Positions 62,858-64,000 of a stretch of 64,000 bases of DNA are shown here, one piece after another. This DNA is from Massilia aurea (GTDB taxonomy: Bacteria; Pseudomonadota; Gammaproteobacteria; Burkholderiales; Burkholderiaceae_D). Both the position numbers and the translations under genes were made by a program. The stretch covers positions 124,001 to 188,000 of the forward strand of contig NZ_JANUGZ010000002.1 in assembly GCF_024753205.1 (NCBI RefSeq), written 5' to 3'. The notes beneath the pieces were generated by a model. It did not search any database. It had not been told where the DNA came from and saw only the letters and a list, made by a program, of their open reading frames with translations. The number at the start of each line of letters is the position of its first letter. Position 1 is the first letter of the stretch.

Positions 62858-64000
62858 TGGAAACTCCTACCCAATTCGTCCAGTGGCTGCGCTCGGTCGC
62901 GCCGTACATTCACGCATTCGGCGGCAAGACCTTCGTGGTCGCCTTCCCCGGCGAGCTCGTTGCTGCCGGCGCGCTACCGGTACTGGCGCAGGACTTGTCA
63001 CTCCTGGTTGGCCTGGGCATCCGGATCGTGCTGGTGCACGGCTCGCGTCCACAGGTGGCCGAACAGCTCGATCTGCGTAACGTCGAGGGGCGCTTTCACA
63101 ACGGCGTGCGCGTCACCGACACTGCCGCCCTCGAATGCGCGAAAGAAGCCGCCGGCGAACTGCGCCTCGATATCGAAGCCGCCTTCAGCCAGGGCCTGCC
63201 CAACACGCCGATGTCCAACGCCCAGATCAGCATCGTCTCGGGCAACTTCGTCGTCGCCCGCCCGCTTGGCGTGATCGACGGCGTCGACTTCGAACTCACG
63301 GGCGTCACGCGCAAGATCGCCGCCGAAAAAATCCACCCGATCCTGCAGACCGAAGACAACCTGGTGCTGCTCTCGCCGCTGGGTTTCTCGCCCACCGGTG
63401 AAATCTTCAACCTCACGCTGGAAGACGTCGCCGCATCGGCCGCCATTGCGCTGCACGCCGACAAGCTGATCTTCATTACCGAAACGCCGATGATCGTCGA
63501 CGCGGCCGGCACCGAGATCCGCGAGCTGTCGTCGCACATGGCCGAAGCCGTGCTGCAGGCGGGCTTCCTGTCCGACTCGGCCGCGTTCTACATGCAGCAC
63601 GCGATCAAGGCCTGCAATGCCGGTGTCGATCGCGCCCACATCATTCCATTCGAGATGGACGGCTCGGCGCTGCTCGAGGTCTTCACGCACGATGGCGTGG
63701 GTACCATGATCAGCCACGAGAACCTCGAAAGCCTGCGTCAGGCCACAATTGAGGACGTTGGCGGAATTATCAAGCTCATCGAGCCACTCGAAGCCGACGG
63801 CACGCTGGTGTATCGCGGCCGCGAGCTGATCGAACGCGAGATCGACCAGTTCTCGGTGATTGACCACGATGGCGTGATCTTCGGCTGCGCCGCGCTGTAT
63901 CCGTTCCCCGAATCGAAGATGGGCGAGATGGCCTGCCTGACCGTGAGCCAGGATGCGCAGACGCAGGGCGACGGTGAGCGCATCCTCAAGCACATGGAAA
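62857..64000 (+). CDS. argA: Amino-acid N-acetyltransferase (N-acetylglutamate synthase), runs off the right edge
   Basis: The first 381 codons of ArgA, which acetylates glutamate with acetyl-CoA to begin arginine synthesis. It starts METPTQFVQWLRSVAPYIHAFGGKTFVVAFPGE. The amino-acid-kinase-like regulatory domain (about 15-290) has LVGLGIRIVLVHGSRPQV and GVTRKIAAEKIHPIL. The GNAT domain begins at about 295 (ATIEDVGGIIKLIEPLE) and is cut at the window end within the acetyl-CoA site (TQGDGERILKHME). An ATG three codons upstream is in frame. Confidence 0.95.
   Translation, partial: METPTQFVQWLRSVAPYIHAFGGKTFVVAFPGELVAAGALPVLAQDLSLLVGLGIRIVLVHGSRPQVAEQLDLRNVEGRFHNGVRVTDTAALECAKEAAGELRLDIEAAFSQGLPNTPMSNAQISIVSGNFVVARPLGVIDGVDFELTGVTRKIAAEKIHPILQTEDNLVLLSPLGFSPTGEIFNLTLEDVAASAAIALHADKLIFITETPMIVDAAGTEIRELSSHMAEAVLQAGFLSDSAAFYMQHAIKACNAGVDRAHIIPFEMDGSALLEVFTHDGVGTMISHENLESLRQATIEDVGGIIKLIEPLEADGTLVYRGRELIEREIDQFSVIDHDGVIFGCAALYPFPESKMGEMACLTVSQDAQTQGDGERILKHME

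Overview
The window looks like chromosome from a Gram-negative, GC-rich betaproteobacterium, most likely Oxalobacteraceae (Massilia, Duganella or a relative). The pyrG-kdsA-eno order, the MCP ending in a WEEF-type pentapeptide, the solitary Bug-type binding protein and the ImuABC mutasome point that way. The assignment rests on gene content and codon style only; no search was run. No rRNA, tRNA or CRISPR array was recognised.

Layout. 0-8 kb: eno (partial), kdsA and pyrG on the minus strand, a chemoreceptor, a polyol-type MFS permease behind a well-formed promoter/operator, and a DUF2254 membrane protein. 8-16 kb: a sugar-acid/glucan locus with a GPH symporter and a GH94 phosphorylase (coupled), a secreted GH16 glucanase with a CBM56-like tail, gluconokinase, cyanase and a GntR-like LacI-family repressor. 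Near-identical 14-bp palindromes lie upstream of both the symporter and gluconokinase, which suggests one gluconate-responsive regulon. 16-24 kb: error-prone polymerase dnaE2 under a LexA box, a TonB receptor, an unknown protein and an orphan binding protein. 24-29 kb: degP followed by a PmrA/QseB-like two-component system, with two PmrA-box-like sites upstream, and an Hsp20. 29-32.5 kb: an M61 peptidase and a RAYT transposase flanked by REP palindromes, next to an ATPase gene that has lost its start. 32.5-39.5 kb: a CaCA antiporter plus a complete Mrp antiporter operon with ATGA overlaps at all six junctions. 39.9-42.1 kb: imuA-imuB under a second LexA box. 42-50.8 kb: an orphan degenerate HepT-like protein, a coupled DUF2760-Hsp70-Hsp70 cassette, a methyltransferase, a DUF4230 protein and a Bug protein. 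50.8-54.4 kb: an AT-richer accessory island with a frameshifted Tle-type lipase effector and duplicated candidate immunity genes. 54.5-64 kb: a Tat-exported SDR, a NERD-helicase, a PRC-barrel protein, hrpA and argA (partial).

The most noteworthy signals are the candidate aldobionate regulon (8-16 kb), the RAYT/REP cluster that beheads its neighbour, the frameshifted and duplicated effector-immunity island, the PmrA-type boxes ahead of degP-RR-HK, the split LexA-controlled mutasome, and the two-Hsp70/DUF2760 cassette.
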